From a virus: a stretch of 39,800 bases of DNA. The stretch is taken from positions 1 through 39,800 of IMG/VR virus record IMGVR_UViG_3300008339_012138, one strand, 5' to 3'. A program made the position numbers and the translations under genes. The notes under the pieces are model-generated. The model did no database searches. It was not told where the DNA came from and saw nothing but the letters and a program-made list of their open reading frames with translations. Shown in pieces: positions 6,997 to 15,897 of this stretch. The number at the start of each line of letters is the position of its first letter. Position 1 is the stretch's first letter.

Positions 6997-7640
6997 TTGG
7001 TATAGCTTACTAGATCATACGGGTCATCATCTACTTTTGGATCTTCATATAGTCCAATTTCTTTCAACCTAGATAAGTGATAATCATCTAACTGGAAATC
7101 AATTGCCTCTGTAGTTTTAGATACTGATTTAGTTTCCTCTAGTTGTTGCATATCTCTATCTGTAAACACATTCCCAACAGTTAAAAAGTAACAGTTATAA
7201 CACAACAGTTGTAAGTTAGGTAATACCCAGTTTCGTTTATCCCCATTTTTAAAATGCATTAGTAGAGGCATCTTGTAATCTAATACTCTTCTTTCACCAA
7301 ACCCACACATACTGCACTTTTCCTCCATTAACCCTCGCTCTAGTATTTTATCTTTCAATTTTTGAGGGTCAAACGATGAAGCATCAATTCTTCCAGCCAC
7401 TATATCTTCAATAGCGTCTTCTTTTTGTGTTTTACCTAAAAACTTGGGGATACCTTTACCTTGTCGATTTTTATGTAGTTCAAATAAGGTTTTACCTGAT
7501 TCTTCATCCACATAGAATTTCATCCATTTTTTTAAGTGAATATAAGAGCATCCCAAGTATCTAGCAGCAGCCCGCACCGATTTGGTTTGGGCCATTGCTG
7601 CTTGAACTTCTCCTTTACTTAAATCTAATCTTTTAGGCAT
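6993..7640 (-). CDS. HTH plus HNH-like zinc protein
   Basis: 215 residues from ATG 7640. The N-terminus holds a helix-turn-helix of the kind found in homing endonucleases and terminase small subunits (VRAAARYLGCSYIHLKKWMK). The middle has a zinc-binding HNH-like core: CSMCG, then MHFKNGDKRNW, then LQLLCYNCYF. In active HNH enzymes the second Cys pair is usually followed by His; here Tyr-Phe follows, so catalysis is uncertain. It could be a nuclease or a DNA-binding protein. The 7640 start overlaps the upstream stop by 8 bp; a start at 7676 would add MIKIGNFQTTRK. Confidence 0.7.
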   Translation of the reverse strand: MPKRLDLSKGEVQAAMAQTKSVRAAARYLGCSYIHLKKWMKFYVDEESGKTLFELHKNRQGKGIPKFLGKTQKEDAIEDIVAGRIDASSFDPQKLKDKILERGLMEEKCSMCGFGERRVLDYKMPLLMHFKNGDKRNWVLPNLQLLCYNCYFLTVGNVFTDRDMQQLEETKSVSKTTEAIDFQLDDYHLSRLKEIGLYEDPKVDDDPYDLVSYTK

Positions 7641-8007
7641 TTTCCTCGTCGTCTGAAAGTTCCCAATCTTGATCATCTAAATCATCAACTAGGTCTTCTT
7701 CTCGCTCATAAATATCCTCTTCATCTTCCGAAGATTCAACCACTTCAGGGGTTTCAATGGATTCTTCAGGTTCTTCTTCAAATGGGTCATTAATGCCAAA
7801 AGCACCCATTAGCTGGTTATATTGTTCAATTTGTTCAGGCTCCAAAATTACAATATCGTTGTAAGTGTGGTCTCCTTCACCAATTTGTACAGTAACCGCT
7901 CCTTTTCTACCTGTTTCCGAATGGGCCATACAGGTAGTAGTATTGGGTAATGCTTTTAAACGACCTTCAGGGATCTCGGCCCCGCAATGACAGAACTTTT
8001 TGCTCAT
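7633..8007 (-). CDS. Zinc-finger protein with long acidic tail, DksA/TraR-like N-terminus
   Basis: 124 residues. The N-terminus FCHCGAEIPEGRLKALPNTT...C resembles the C4 zinc finger of the DksA/TraR family (CxxCGxxIPxxRLxAxP), but with Cys-x-Cys spacing and only one later Cys. The C-terminal 50 residues are almost all Asp, Glu and Ser. DksA-like proteins act on RNA polymerase; whether this one does is unknown, since the coiled-coil of DksA is missing. It overlaps the HTH-HNH gene by 8 bp, which suggests the two work together. Confidence 0.65.
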   Translation of the reverse strand: MSKKFCHCGAEIPEGRLKALPNTTTCMAHSETGRKGAVTVQIGEGDHTYNDIVILEPEQIEQYNQLMGAFGINDPFEEEPEESIETPEVVESSEDEEDIYEREEDLVDDLDDQDWELSDDEENA

Positions 8008-8008
8008 A

Positions 8009-8419
8009 TTATATAGGTTTATCGATTTTTACTACAAAGTCCCAAAGTTCTTTGGGAGTGGTTAAATAAAGATCCTCAACTGCTCCGGTCTCGTGATTCT
8101 CTAGTGTTAAAGGTAATACTGTAATTTTTCCTTCTTCATCTAAAATTTCTCTATCAAAAATATACCACATAATAATTTCTGAAACTACTGGACCATATTT
8201 TAATAAAAATAAATCCTCAATAACTTCTATAAAGTTAGTATTATAATCAAAAATATCTATGTGGTAGTGTGTGTATAGGTCAATAGACTTATTGATATTA
8301 TCATTTAGGGAAGTTAAAATTTGTATAAAAACTTCTTCTTCCTTTTTAAATCGACTTTCTTTAGCCTCACTAAATTCTAATTTGGAACCAAAGTTTTTAT
8401 TTAAAAGTATTTCAATCAT
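8009..8419 (-). CDS. Unknown phage protein
   Basis: 136 residues, acidic and soluble, with an aromatic centre (THYHIDIFDYNTNFIEVIEDLF) and a C-terminal segment TTPKELWDFVVKIDKP. It resembles short proteins I associate with T4-like phages. No active-site motif seen. The start overlaps the previous gene by 8 bp, and it ends 1 bp before the zinc-finger gene. Confidence 0.65.
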   Translation of the reverse strand: MIEILLNKNFGSKLEFSEAKESRFKKEEEVFIQILTSLNDNINKSIDLYTHYHIDIFDYNTNFIEVIEDLFLLKYGPVVSEIIMWYIFDREILDEEGKITVLPLTLENHETGAVEDLYLTTPKELWDFVVKIDKPI

Positions 8420-8591
8420 GGGAATCTTTATTTAGTTTACCCACTCCGTATAAACTCATAAATTTATCCATAGATAATTGTTTTTTAAAAGCAAAATATT
8501 TGATTGCTTCAAAAATATCTTCCATTTCAATTTTATCTATAGGCTCATGTGTAGAGTCGACTCTTGAGTAAAAATAGTATGTTTGTTTCAT
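8412..8591 (-). CDS. Short unknown protein, 59 residues, first gene after a promoter
   Basis: An ORF of 59 codons beginning MKQTYYFYSRVDSTHEPIDK, then a helical middle (EDIFEAIKYFAF) and YGVGKLNKD near the end. It sits directly behind a well-formed promoter (8602-8632), has the AAAAGTTATG start context and overlaps the next gene by 8 bp. These features make it a convincing real gene. Function unknown. Confidence 0.75.
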   Translation of the reverse strand: MKQTYYFYSRVDSTHEPIDKIEMEDIFEAIKYFAFKKQLSMDKFMSLYGVGKLNKDSHD

Positions 8592-8601
8592 AACTTTTCC
8601 G

Positions 8602-8632
8602 TAAATATACGAACTAATTTTTAAGAACCCAA
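8602..8632 (-). promoter_or_regulatory. Promoter of the 8.6-2.9 kb operon
   Basis: Minus strand TTG (8630-8632, in CTTGGG) then 20 bp then TATATTTA (8602-8609), with the ATG at 8591 10 bp further on. The -33 element lies in the last codons of the holin-like gene. This probably starts the run of small genes leading to thyA. Confidence 0.75.
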
Positions 8633-8869
8633 GTTATCATTTGGGGAGGTTGCTTCTTTTCTTGAGAATTTTTCAAGTGTGGTAGCACCTAATCCTACCC
8701 AAATAATAGATTGTATTACATCTAATAAGCCTTGGGCAATAGTAATGTTAAAAGCCAAATCTAGTAAAAATGCTATTACTATAAGAGCAAATGCCCCAAC
8801 TGTAATAAATCTTTTAGAGCTAACTTGGTTGTCTACATCTGAAAGTAGGTGTTGGAAAAAGGTTTTCAT
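8621..8869 (-). CDS. Small two-helix membrane protein, possible holin
   Basis: 82 residues with two hydrophobic segments (FITVGAFALIVIAFLLDLAF and ITIAQGLLDVIQSIIWVGLG) and polar ends. Size and topology fit a class II holin, which would let the endolysin reach the peptidoglycan. The endolysin gene (36394-36930) is far away, so this assignment rests on topology only. It could be another membrane protein. Confidence 0.55.
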   Translation of the reverse strand: MKTFFQHLLSDVDNQVSSKRFITVGAFALIVIAFLLDLAFNITIAQGLLDVIQSIIWVGLGATTLEKFSRKEATSPNDNLGS

Positions 8870-8890
8870 AATATGCTTTTAATATACATA

Positions 8891-9760
8891 TTAGAATATT
8901 TCATATTCTATTTCTGTATCCCCAAACCCCCATGATTCACTATTTTCTGTTTTTTGTTGATATATTATAGCTCTATATTGATCATTAGTTTTTTTATTAA
9001 TTCCATCTAAAAATCCTCCTCCTCCACGACCATGTTCTATATGAAATAAAGCAGGGTGATATATTGCTTTTAAATCAAAACCATGCATTACTGCTTTTTT
9101 CTGTACATTAGTATCAGCATAAAGAGAATATATTAATTCTTCTTCCATTCCTCTAATTTCATCCCATACATGTTTAGGAGCAATTTGGAAGTCCCCACAA
9201 CAATTAATTATACTATAATTATCTCCACTAACTGTAGTTTCCTCAAAATGTCTTTCTTCAGAATTACTAATTAAATGTTCTCTTAATTCTTTCCAATTCT
9301 CAAATATAATTTCCCCACTATGGAAATTTTTAATCTGTTCCCAATCTGTATGTCTGCGACTAATAGTATAAAATGTATTTTGATTTGTAGAATTCAATAA
9401 TTTTTCTAATTCATCCCGTTTAGGATGTATTATATCTATATTAGTTGAAATTATCCAATCCCCAGTAGCTCTTCTTAATCCAATATTACGAGCTAATACT
9501 TCACAACACTTTTGAGCATATGGGTCATTATTAGTAAGATAAGAAGCAATTTCAGGTGTAATTACAATATGTTTAAAATTACCTTTAAATTGAATATTAT
9601 CTTTAATATCATAAAGTAAACTATGAGTAGGTGAGTTCCAATCTACATATATTACTTCATCATAGGTATCAATTGCTGAATTAAAACAATAAGTTGCTCT
9701 TTCATTTAAATGTCCACCGTATCCATCATTTCTAGATACTATAACTGCTGATATTTTCAT
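8891..9760 (-). CDS. GT-A fold glycosyltransferase
   Basis: 289 residues. It opens like a GT2 enzyme (MKISAVIVSRNDGYGG) and carries ARNIGLRRATGDWIISTNID at about 92-110. This is the typical nucleotide-sugar site leading to a DxD-like NID motif. His-rich C-terminal part (LFHIEHGRGGGG) could bind metal or acceptor. It should transfer a sugar from a nucleotide donor; donor and acceptor are unknown. Last gene of the glycan cluster, just upstream of the holin-like gene. Confidence 0.8.
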   Translation of the reverse strand: MKISAVIVSRNDGYGGHLNERATYCFNSAIDTYDEVIYVDWNSPTHSLLYDIKDNIQFKGNFKHIVITPEIASYLTNNDPYAQKCCEVLARNIGLRRATGDWIISTNIDIIHPKRDELEKLLNSTNQNTFYTISRRHTDWEQIKNFHSGEIIFENWKELREHLISNSEERHFEETTVSGDNYSIINCCGDFQIAPKHVWDEIRGMEEELIYSLYADTNVQKKAVMHGFDLKAIYHPALFHIEHGRGGGGFLDGINKKTNDQYRAIIYQQKTENSESWGFGDTEIEYEIF

Positions 9761-9768
9761 ATTTTTTA

Positions 9769-10701
9769 TTAAAATTGTTTTCTATATACATTCCAAAATT
9801 CTTTTGCTTTTTCAGGTAAGTAATTTTCAAAATTTTCTAAATCACCTAATAATTTATAAGTATTTCTATACCCAATTACTTCATTTTCTAAATTCGTAAC
9901 TAAATCTTGGACATTACGATCCTGATAAACAGTTGCTTGATTATAAATTACTGAATTAGGGAAATAATATTGTAAAATATAACTACCCCAAATATCATCC
10001 ATTCTACCAGTATGAGGTAAAACTGTATAATACGGAATTACTTCCCTAGCTAAAAATGTATTTTGTGAATTAAAAGGTGCTAATTGATTTGAACAAAATG
10101 GTTCAAATTTATTGAATTTAACTATAGGTTTTTTACTCAAACGACATATAGCATCGATATCAGGATCTCCATCCCAAAAATCAGCTTGAACTAATACTTT
10201 ACGTTTAATTTTACCTTTATATTCAATATTATTTTTAAAAGGTAAATCTTCGATTGGATAGCCTCTATGCCATAAATCATTATGATTAGTAGGTGATATT
10301 GGATCAAAATATAATGATGAAATATTTTCATATAAGTTAATTTCAATTTCTTGACCTACATAAACATTATCTCCCCAATTATCATATGGGATATTATCAT
10401 CATCTACTGTAGCAATTACATCAGCACCACCATTATAAGCAAACACGAATCCTATATTCCGACGCTGTATTGATTTCCAACCAATAGTATCGGATAATTC
10501 TTTTAAAAGAAGTTCCTGAGATTCAGGTGAAAGGTAAACAATATTTTTAAATTGTTTTTCTAATTGTCTATATTCATCATGGGGTGTTTTTGTATCACCA
10601 ACAATAATAAATGTCCAATTTTTTTCATCTGCTATTTTACAAAATTTTAAAGTAGCTATTGTAGGTTTGTTAATTGTTGTTGTAACTATAAATTTTTTCA
10701 T
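9769..10701 (-). CDS. STELLO/DUF288-like glycosyltransferase
   Basis: 310 residues from ATG 10701. The start KKFIVTTTINKPT and the following FIIVGDTKTPHDEY match the DUF288/STELLO pattern. A DDDN motif follows (ATVDDDNIP), the likely metal-nucleotide site. GRMDDIWGSYILQ near the C-terminus looks like the acceptor-side DD element. It should act in the cytoplasm on phage or host glycans. I prefer ATG 10701, with a 4 bp overlap of the upstream gene, to a start at 10740, which would overlap more. Confidence 0.82.
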   Translation of the reverse strand: MKKFIVTTTINKPTIATLKFCKIADEKNWTFIIVGDTKTPHDEYRQLEKQFKNIVYLSPESQELLLKELSDTIGWKSIQRRNIGFVFAYNGGADVIATVDDDNIPYDNWGDNVYVGQEIEINLYENISSLYFDPISPTNHNDLWHRGYPIEDLPFKNNIEYKGKIKRKVLVQADFWDGDPDIDAICRLSKKPIVKFNKFEPFCSNQLAPFNSQNTFLAREVIPYYTVLPHTGRMDDIWGSYILQYYFPNSVIYNQATVYQDRNVQDLVTNLENEVIGYRNTYKLLGDLENFENYLPEKAKEFWNVYRKQF

Positions 10702-11492
10702 ATTTCTAATATTTGTTGTTCTGGGAATTGAAAGTGGCATATTCCATCTATCATTAGATTTTTATGTGATGGGTCTCCGATTTTATATGTTGTAACTATT
10801 TCACATAGTTGATCATGTTTATTTTTATCTAGTAAATAATGTTTTATTAAATTATTTCTTTTTGTGCATTTTTTTAAGAATTCTTCACAACTCCATCCAT
10901 TAATATATTCCCAAACTTTACCATTATAATTGGAAATATTTTTTATTTGTTCAAAGGTAGTATTAATATATTCTTTATTATTTAAATAATCACACTTAGA
11001 TACATTTATGAAATAAAAATTAGTTTGAGGATAAAAATGATCATTTAGTACCTTATCATAATTAAAATTAAATAAACATAAATCTTCATATGAAATACCA
11101 TTTGTATAATAAAAATCAGCTTCTTCTATATGTTTATTTAAAATAGATTCTTGAAAAAGAACATCATTTGCAGATTTACATAACCATTCTTCCCTGTTTT
11201 CTTTACACCAATCAAATATTAAATTATCTAAATCTGCTGTTCCAAAATTATGCCCCCTATTTATTTTAGAATCTATTATAATACATTTATTAAAATATTG
11301 TTTCCATAATTGTGTATTTTTTTCTACTAAACTTAAATCAGAATAATTTGTAGCAATAATTATTTGTTTAAATTCTTTTAGGACTGGGAGATTATATAGA
11401 ATATATTGTTCTAATATATTTAAATCATTTTGAGATGAAATATAACCTACAGTTCCATAAATTGACTTATTAATAAGTTGTTTTAAATTCAT
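10698..11492 (-). CDS. Putative glycosyltransferase, GT2-like
   Basis: 264 residues. GTVGYISSQNDLNILEQYI and DSKINRGHNFGTADLDNLIF resemble the N-terminal half of GT2 enzymes, where NxGxxxG marks the nucleotide-binding part, followed by EWLCKSANDVLF (a degenerate DxD, only one Asp). The C-terminal half is not recognised. Overlaps the upstream methyltransferase gene by 23 bp and the downstream gene by 4 bp. Confident as a gene, moderate as a transferase. Confidence 0.65.
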   Translation of the reverse strand: MNLKQLINKSIYGTVGYISSQNDLNILEQYILYNLPVLKEFKQIIIATNYSDLSLVEKNTQLWKQYFNKCIIIDSKINRGHNFGTADLDNLIFDWCKENREEWLCKSANDVLFQESILNKHIEEADFYYTNGISYEDLCLFNFNYDKVLNDHFYPQTNFYFINVSKCDYLNNKEYINTTFEQIKNISNYNGKVWEYINGWSCEEFLKKCTKRNNLIKHYLLDKNKHDQLCEIVTTYKIGDPSHKNLMIDGICHFQFPEQQILEI

Positions 11493-12123
11493 CCCAAGTA
11501 AGTAAATTTAAGTAGGTTTTTCTATTAGTATCAAATGTTTGATAATCCATATCTATTAATGGTGTTGTATTAAAATATTTTTCATTATTTTTTATAAATC
11601 CAACTCCAAAATCTGTATCAATAACACAACATTCAAAATTAGTATTATTTTCTTTGAATTCAACAAACGCCTTCCATACATCTCCATTCCATGCTATTGT
11701 TTCTCTTTCAGGAATTTGGGCTTCGTAACTAACAGGATTACAATCATGCATTATAATAAACCCATTTGGTTGGAGATGATTTAGAGAATTTTCAATATCT
11801 TTTTTTACCTGAGAGTATTCATGTAATCCGTCTATGAAAATTATATCATATTTGATTTCATCATGTCCTTTTATAAGGTTAAAAAAATCATCTGATGTCA
11901 TAGAATAAGTAACCTCAGGAACAACATATCCTTCTGCTCCAGGATCTATTCCATCTTTATGTAAAGCTTTTATTTTACGTATATTTTCTCCCTGAAATAC
12001 TCCTATTTCAAGATAATTAATTAATTTATATTTTTCAATAAGATAATTTATTATATCATAGCGTTTTATATCACTATTTAAATTACGAATAACTTCAGGT
12101 TCTTGTAAATTATTTTTATACAT
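11470..12123 (-). CDS. Class I SAM-dependent methyltransferase
   Basis: 217 residues. Motif I is YLEIGVFQGENI (about 37-48), with the Glu-x-Gly of SAM binding; IIFIDGLHEYSQVKKDI follows, typical of the Methyltransf_24 group, and FIIMHDC is motif III. Enzymes of this group methylate sugars or similar small groups, and the location in a glycan cluster supports a glycan substrate. Overlaps neighbours at both ends (8 bp with the 12116 gene). Confidence 0.85.
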   Translation of the reverse strand: MYKNNLQEPEVIRNLNSDIKRYDIINYLIEKYKLINYLEIGVFQGENIRKIKALHKDGIDPGAEGYVVPEVTYSMTSDDFFNLIKGHDEIKYDIIFIDGLHEYSQVKKDIENSLNHLQPNGFIIMHDCNPVSYEAQIPERETIAWNGDVWKAFVEFKENNTNFECCVIDTDFGVGFIKNNEKYFNTTPLIDMDYQTFDTNRKTYLNLLTWDEFKTTY

Positions 12124-12979
12124 AGTTTAAAACATATTGTGCTAGCTGCTTTGTGGTTAAATTATTTTTAGTATAATTAAATAACTCGTCTAATATACTA
12201 AAATATTTTTGCTCTTCAAAGCTATTTGCTAATTCTTTTGCTTCTAATAATAATTCTTTAGGTAAGTTAGTTAATATTCTATCAGGACATTCTTCTAAAT
12301 CAGTAAAATATGGAACACAATTATTAGCTAATATTTCATAATGCCTCATACAATCCCATCCTGCTTTTTTCATAGTCACACCAAAATAAGATCTATTATA
12401 GTCATTATAATAATCTTGTTCTATATTAAATTTATATCCCCCTTGACCAGGTATTATAGAACCATATTCCTGGGTTTTGTTTAGTTTATTTGAGGTGATT
12501 TTATATTCAGGAATAGCAAAATGAATAGGAATAAAAATATTAGAAATTAATTCTCTTTTAAAATAAGGATGTTTAGAACTCAATGAATGAACATCAGTAA
12601 AATCATCTCCATCTATTAAAAATATTTTATTTGGTGGATATATTTTTGATACTAAATCATAATAATCTAGACATCGTTTTACAGTACCATATATTATTAA
12701 ATCAAAATATTTATCTTTAATTTTATCTTCAATATTTGTTCTATCAATATTATCTTTATCTATTAAAAAAGTTGAAGTAAAACCCTTACCCCATAAATAT
12801 TGATTAGAAATTTTTGATTGATTTTCTTTATAGAGATGAATAATAGGAGTACTATCTATAACCTCAATGTTTTCTAATTCAGTTAATCCATAAAATAAAA
12901 GATCATTTAAATAATCATTTAAATAACCCCCACTTTGTTGAAATATCTGATTATGATTAGTTATATAAAGTATTTTCAT
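12116..12979 (-). CDS. Putative GT-B-like glycosyltransferase
   Basis: 287 residues from ATG 12979. The N-terminus MKILYITNHNQIFQQSGGYL is a Rossmann strand and loop. The C-terminal part YFGVTMKKAGWDCMRHYEIL then NNCVPYFTDLEECPD looks like the C-terminal nucleotide-sugar region of GT-B or exostosin-type enzymes, where an Arg/His-Glu pair contacts the donor. Family not named with confidence. The start overlaps the upstream stop as ATGA; a start at 12997 would add six residues. Confidence 0.65.
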   Translation of the reverse strand: MKILYITNHNQIFQQSGGYLNDYLNDLLFYGLTELENIEVIDSTPIIHLYKENQSKISNQYLWGKGFTSTFLIDKDNIDRTNIEDKIKDKYFDLIIYGTVKRCLDYYDLVSKIYPPNKIFLIDGDDFTDVHSLSSKHPYFKRELISNIFIPIHFAIPEYKITSNKLNKTQEYGSIIPGQGGYKFNIEQDYYNDYNRSYFGVTMKKAGWDCMRHYEILANNCVPYFTDLEECPDRILTNLPKELLLEAKELANSFEEQKYFSILDELFNYTKNNLTTKQLAQYVLNYV

Positions 12980-13788
12980 GTATTTACTAATATCCATGTA
13001 GGATGATAAAAAATATCTAATTCTCTATCAGAACTATCAAAATGATTGGGAAATAAAACAACACTATTTTCTTTTTGACCTAGATAAGCACCCCACCAAC
13101 TAAATGTACTACCTGACATTATAAAATGATCACATAAAGACATTAAATATAAAGTTTCAGCCTCATTTAAATTTTCTGCAAAATATATATTTTCTCCTTC
13201 AGGAAACCAATCTTTACAATATTCAAAATTATCTGATACTATAATAAAATTAAAATCATCTTGAGGTAGATAGCTAAAACATTTTTGAATATATTCTGGG
13301 GAAAGTTTATGCATCCAAGGTTGAGCAAGTGTATCTCCTAATCTAACATGAATGCAAATAGTTGGTTTATCTGAGTAAGATTTAAATATTAGATCTATTT
13401 TTTGTTTAATATTATCTTTAAATGATAACTCTTGTTTTAATTGTTTTTTAATATCATCAAAATATTTCCATGATTGAAAATAACCTTTTAAAGATACATC
13501 GTTCAAATCAAATACCTTAGAATAAAATCCTTGTTTTGGTTCTTCCCAAATTTGAGTAGGAATTATATCTGAGGGTTTTATAGATAAGTTAAAATAATCT
13601 TCTAAAACATACTTATAAGGTATCCATTTTTGATGGTATTGGTCTAAACATCCATCTTGTTTCCAATCATAATTTTTAGAAGGAATAACTATTTCTTTTC
13701 CTTGGGTTTTTAATTTATAAAGTAAAGCATAAATAAATAACTGGTTTCCTAGTCTTCCATTATAACCTATATCAATATGTGATATCAT
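12976..13788 (-). CDS. GT11 family alpha-1,2-fucosyltransferase-like
   Basis: 270 residues with all GT11 landmarks: GRLGNQLFIYA at 11-21, HVRLGD at 147-152 (the H-x-R-x-G-D donor site) and SGSTFSWWGA at 225-234. Family members transfer L-fucose from GDP-L-fucose to galactose. GDP-L-galactose differs only by a 6-hydroxyl, and a GDP-mannose 3,5-epimerase sits in this cluster, so L-galactose could be the real donor sugar (inference). Overlaps the next gene by 4 bp and the previous one by 4 bp. No GDP-fucose synthesis genes are visible in the window. Confidence 0.9.
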   Translation of the reverse strand: MISHIDIGYNGRLGNQLFIYALLYKLKTQGKEIVIPSKNYDWKQDGCLDQYHQKWIPYKYVLEDYFNLSIKPSDIIPTQIWEEPKQGFYSKVFDLNDVSLKGYFQSWKYFDDIKKQLKQELSFKDNIKQKIDLIFKSYSDKPTICIHVRLGDTLAQPWMHKLSPEYIQKCFSYLPQDDFNFIIVSDNFEYCKDWFPEGENIYFAENLNEAETLYLMSLCDHFIMSGSTFSWWGAYLGQKENSVVLFPNHFDSSDRELDIFYHPTWILVNT

Positions 13789-14588
13789 AATTTAATTGTA
13801 TTATTTTTCCATTTGTGAAAAAAAGTATCTCTAACAAAACACTGTTTATGGTTACCTAATAAATGAGCTATATAACTTAAAGAACTATTAGCTGTGATAA
13901 AAATATCTGAGTTAATCATATGATAAAGAGATATTAATGGGTTTTCTTCAATATGTAAAAATATATTATCTTTTTTTAGAAAACTAAAATCATCTTCATT
14001 GCCTTGAGAGTATATATGAAAATTAACTTTATCATTATCTAATTTATTTATTAGATCAATATAATAATCTTTTTTTGATTCTTCAAAGTATTCTCTTCTA
14101 GGATTTAAATCACAATCAGTTTGAGTATATTTTCTTATATGGATAGCTATATTTTGTTTTTCTTTATCAAAATATTTTAAATTATTATCTAATATAATAT
14201 TTTTTCCTAATTCTATCAATATATTTTGAATTTCATTATTATCAATATAATTATCTATAAAAGACATAAGATAGTGAGACTCAAAATTAATAATAATATT
14301 ATCATTATTGTTAATAAAATTTTCCAAATCAATATTTAGTTGATGAAAACCAACAATCGGTAAATTTAAATCTTTAGATATAGGTAAATTAAAAAAATCA
14401 GTTATATTTTTACACCATTGTTCTTTAGTTATATCAAAATATTGGTAATGAGTTAAATTTTTGAATCCAGTAAAATAAAAATTTATATTATATAATTTAG
14501 ATAAAGCATAACATATTAATTGGTATTGAGCCATAGCTCCTATACCTTCTGTATCATTTCCATCTGAATTAGTAGTGAAATATATCAT
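13785..14588 (-). CDS. Putative fucosyltransferase-fold protein
   Basis: 267 residues. GIGAMAQYQLICYALSKLY (16-34) resembles the G-x-G-x-x-x-Q/N start of fucosyltransferase-like enzymes. NIAIHIRKYTQTDCD matches the H-x-R donor site, and FITANSSLSYIAHLLG matches the SSS motif near the C-terminus. It is therefore a distant relative of the neighbouring GT11 enzyme. Very AT-rich and Asn/Ile-rich compared with neighbours. Donor unknown. Confidence 0.7.
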   Translation of the reverse strand: MIYFTTNSDGNDTEGIGAMAQYQLICYALSKLYNINFYFTGFKNLTHYQYFDITKEQWCKNITDFFNLPISKDLNLPIVGFHQLNIDLENFINNNDNIIINFESHYLMSFIDNYIDNNEIQNILIELGKNIILDNNLKYFDKEKQNIAIHIRKYTQTDCDLNPRREYFEESKKDYYIDLINKLDNDKVNFHIYSQGNEDDFSFLKKDNIFLHIEENPLISLYHMINSDIFITANSSLSYIAHLLGNHKQCFVRDTFFHKWKNNTIKL

Positions 14589-15331
14589 TATTTGTTTTCT
14601 ATAAAAAAATTAATAGAATTAATTTTATCTAAATGAGAATTATTCAAATAAGTTGAATTTATTCCTTCTTCTGAGATTTTAGTGAAATTAAATTTTGATA
14701 AATAAAGGTCAAATTTATGGTAATCATCTTCTTTTTTATATTGGCCATGGGTTGAATTTTCCAAAGTCAAATAAACTATTTTATTTAAATAATGATCAGC
14801 CCCTACCAATATATCAAAATCACTTCCTTGAGTATCTAATTTCATTTGATCAATATATGGAATTTTATCCCAAGGAAACAAATTAAAAACATCAACTAAT
14901 GAGATAACAGGTACTTCTTCAATTTCTAAAACAGGAAAGTAAGAAGGTTCATATAATGAAGAACAACCTAAAAGATTTTTATCTTCTTTATTATTTGCAG
15001 TATTATAAAATTTTTGATATCTAGGTTCTCCTGAGGAAAGAGCACATTTGATAGGGAAAAAGGTTTTATTAATTCTTTCAGGATCAATACAAACATATTG
15101 AGGATAATTAGTTCTGGTTTCTTTATTATATACAGTAAAACTATCAAAACATATTGAACTAGGTTCAAAACCTATCACCATTAAATCAGACTCATTTTGA
15201 AGCCAAAATTCAGAATTAGGAGCGCTTATTGATAATCCTATATCTATTTTAATTTTTTTAAATTTTGAATCTATAAAAATTTTATCATTTTTTAAAATAG
15301 ATTTTAAAGCATCTTTAACAATTTTATTCAT
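14588..15331 (-). CDS. FkbM-type methyltransferase
   Basis: 247 residues. KIDIGLSISAPNSEFWLQN is SAM motif I of the FkbM family, followed by MVIGFEPSS. The later MKLDTQGSDFDILVGA is the family's Lys-x-Asp-x-x-G-x-Asp signature. FkbM enzymes O-methylate polyketides or sugars; in this cluster a sugar is likely. Shares 1 bp with the next gene. Confidence 0.88.
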   Translation of the reverse strand: MNKIVKDALKSILKNDKIFIDSKFKKIKIDIGLSISAPNSEFWLQNESDLMVIGFEPSSICFDSFTVYNKETRTNYPQYVCIDPERINKTFFPIKCALSSGEPRYQKFYNTANNKEDKNLLGCSSLYEPSYFPVLEIEEVPVISLVDVFNLFPWDKIPYIDQMKLDTQGSDFDILVGADHYLNKIVYLTLENSTHGQYKKEDDYHKFDLYLSKFNFTKISEEGINSTYLNNSHLDKINSINFFIENK

Positions 15332-15333
15332 AA

Positions 15334-15897
15334 TTATTTATTTTTAGGATAGATATAAATTACTCCACTATTTGTAGTAGATGAATTACTATATTGTATT
15401 TCAAAATTTTCACCATATATATTTTTTATAGAAGACTCAATATAATTAAAATCTAATGGTTGTCCTTGGTATGAATCAAAACCAAATCTAGCATTTCCAT
15501 TTTCACTAGGAACATAAAAATCATGAATAGCAATAACTGGTTTTAAATTTTTTTCTTTGATAATTTTTAATTCATCTAAAATAGGCCAATAATCTTCCCA
15601 ATGGGCATCTAGAAAGAAAAATATAGAATTATCTTCTTTTTTTAATTCTTGTTCCATTATTTCAGAACTATTACCATGAATGAGAATACAATTATTTATA
15701 TCTTTAAGATTATCTAAGGATATATTATAAAAATTTTTATTATTTTCTATTGTTATTATTTTGTCAAAATATTTACTTATTATTTTGGAAGACAAACCAT
15801 GATAAGTTCCTGTTTCAAAAAAAGTAGTTAAATTAAATTTTTTAGATAAATCTAATGTTATTTGTAATAATTCTGGATCTGAGTATGCTGGGTTCAT
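15334..15897 (-). CDS. Class I methyltransferase, small
   Basis: 187 residues. FFETGTYHGLSSKIISKYF is motif I with Glu-x-Gly, then ITIENNKNFYNIS (acidic residue after strand 2), IFFFLDAHWEDYWPILDEL and VIAIHDFYVP with a His-Asp pair. This matches small O-methyltransferases near glycan clusters. A metal role of the Asp-His pairs is possible. Shares its first base with the stop of the upstream FkbM gene. Confidence 0.8.
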   Translation of the reverse strand: MNPAYSDPELLQITLDLSKKFNLTTFFETGTYHGLSSKIISKYFDKIITIENNKNFYNISLDNLKDINNCILIHGNSSEIMEQELKKEDNSIFFFLDAHWEDYWPILDELKIIKEKNLKPVIAIHDFYVPSENGNARFGFDSYQGQPLDFNYIESSIKNIYGENFEIQYSNSSTTNSGVIYIYPKNK

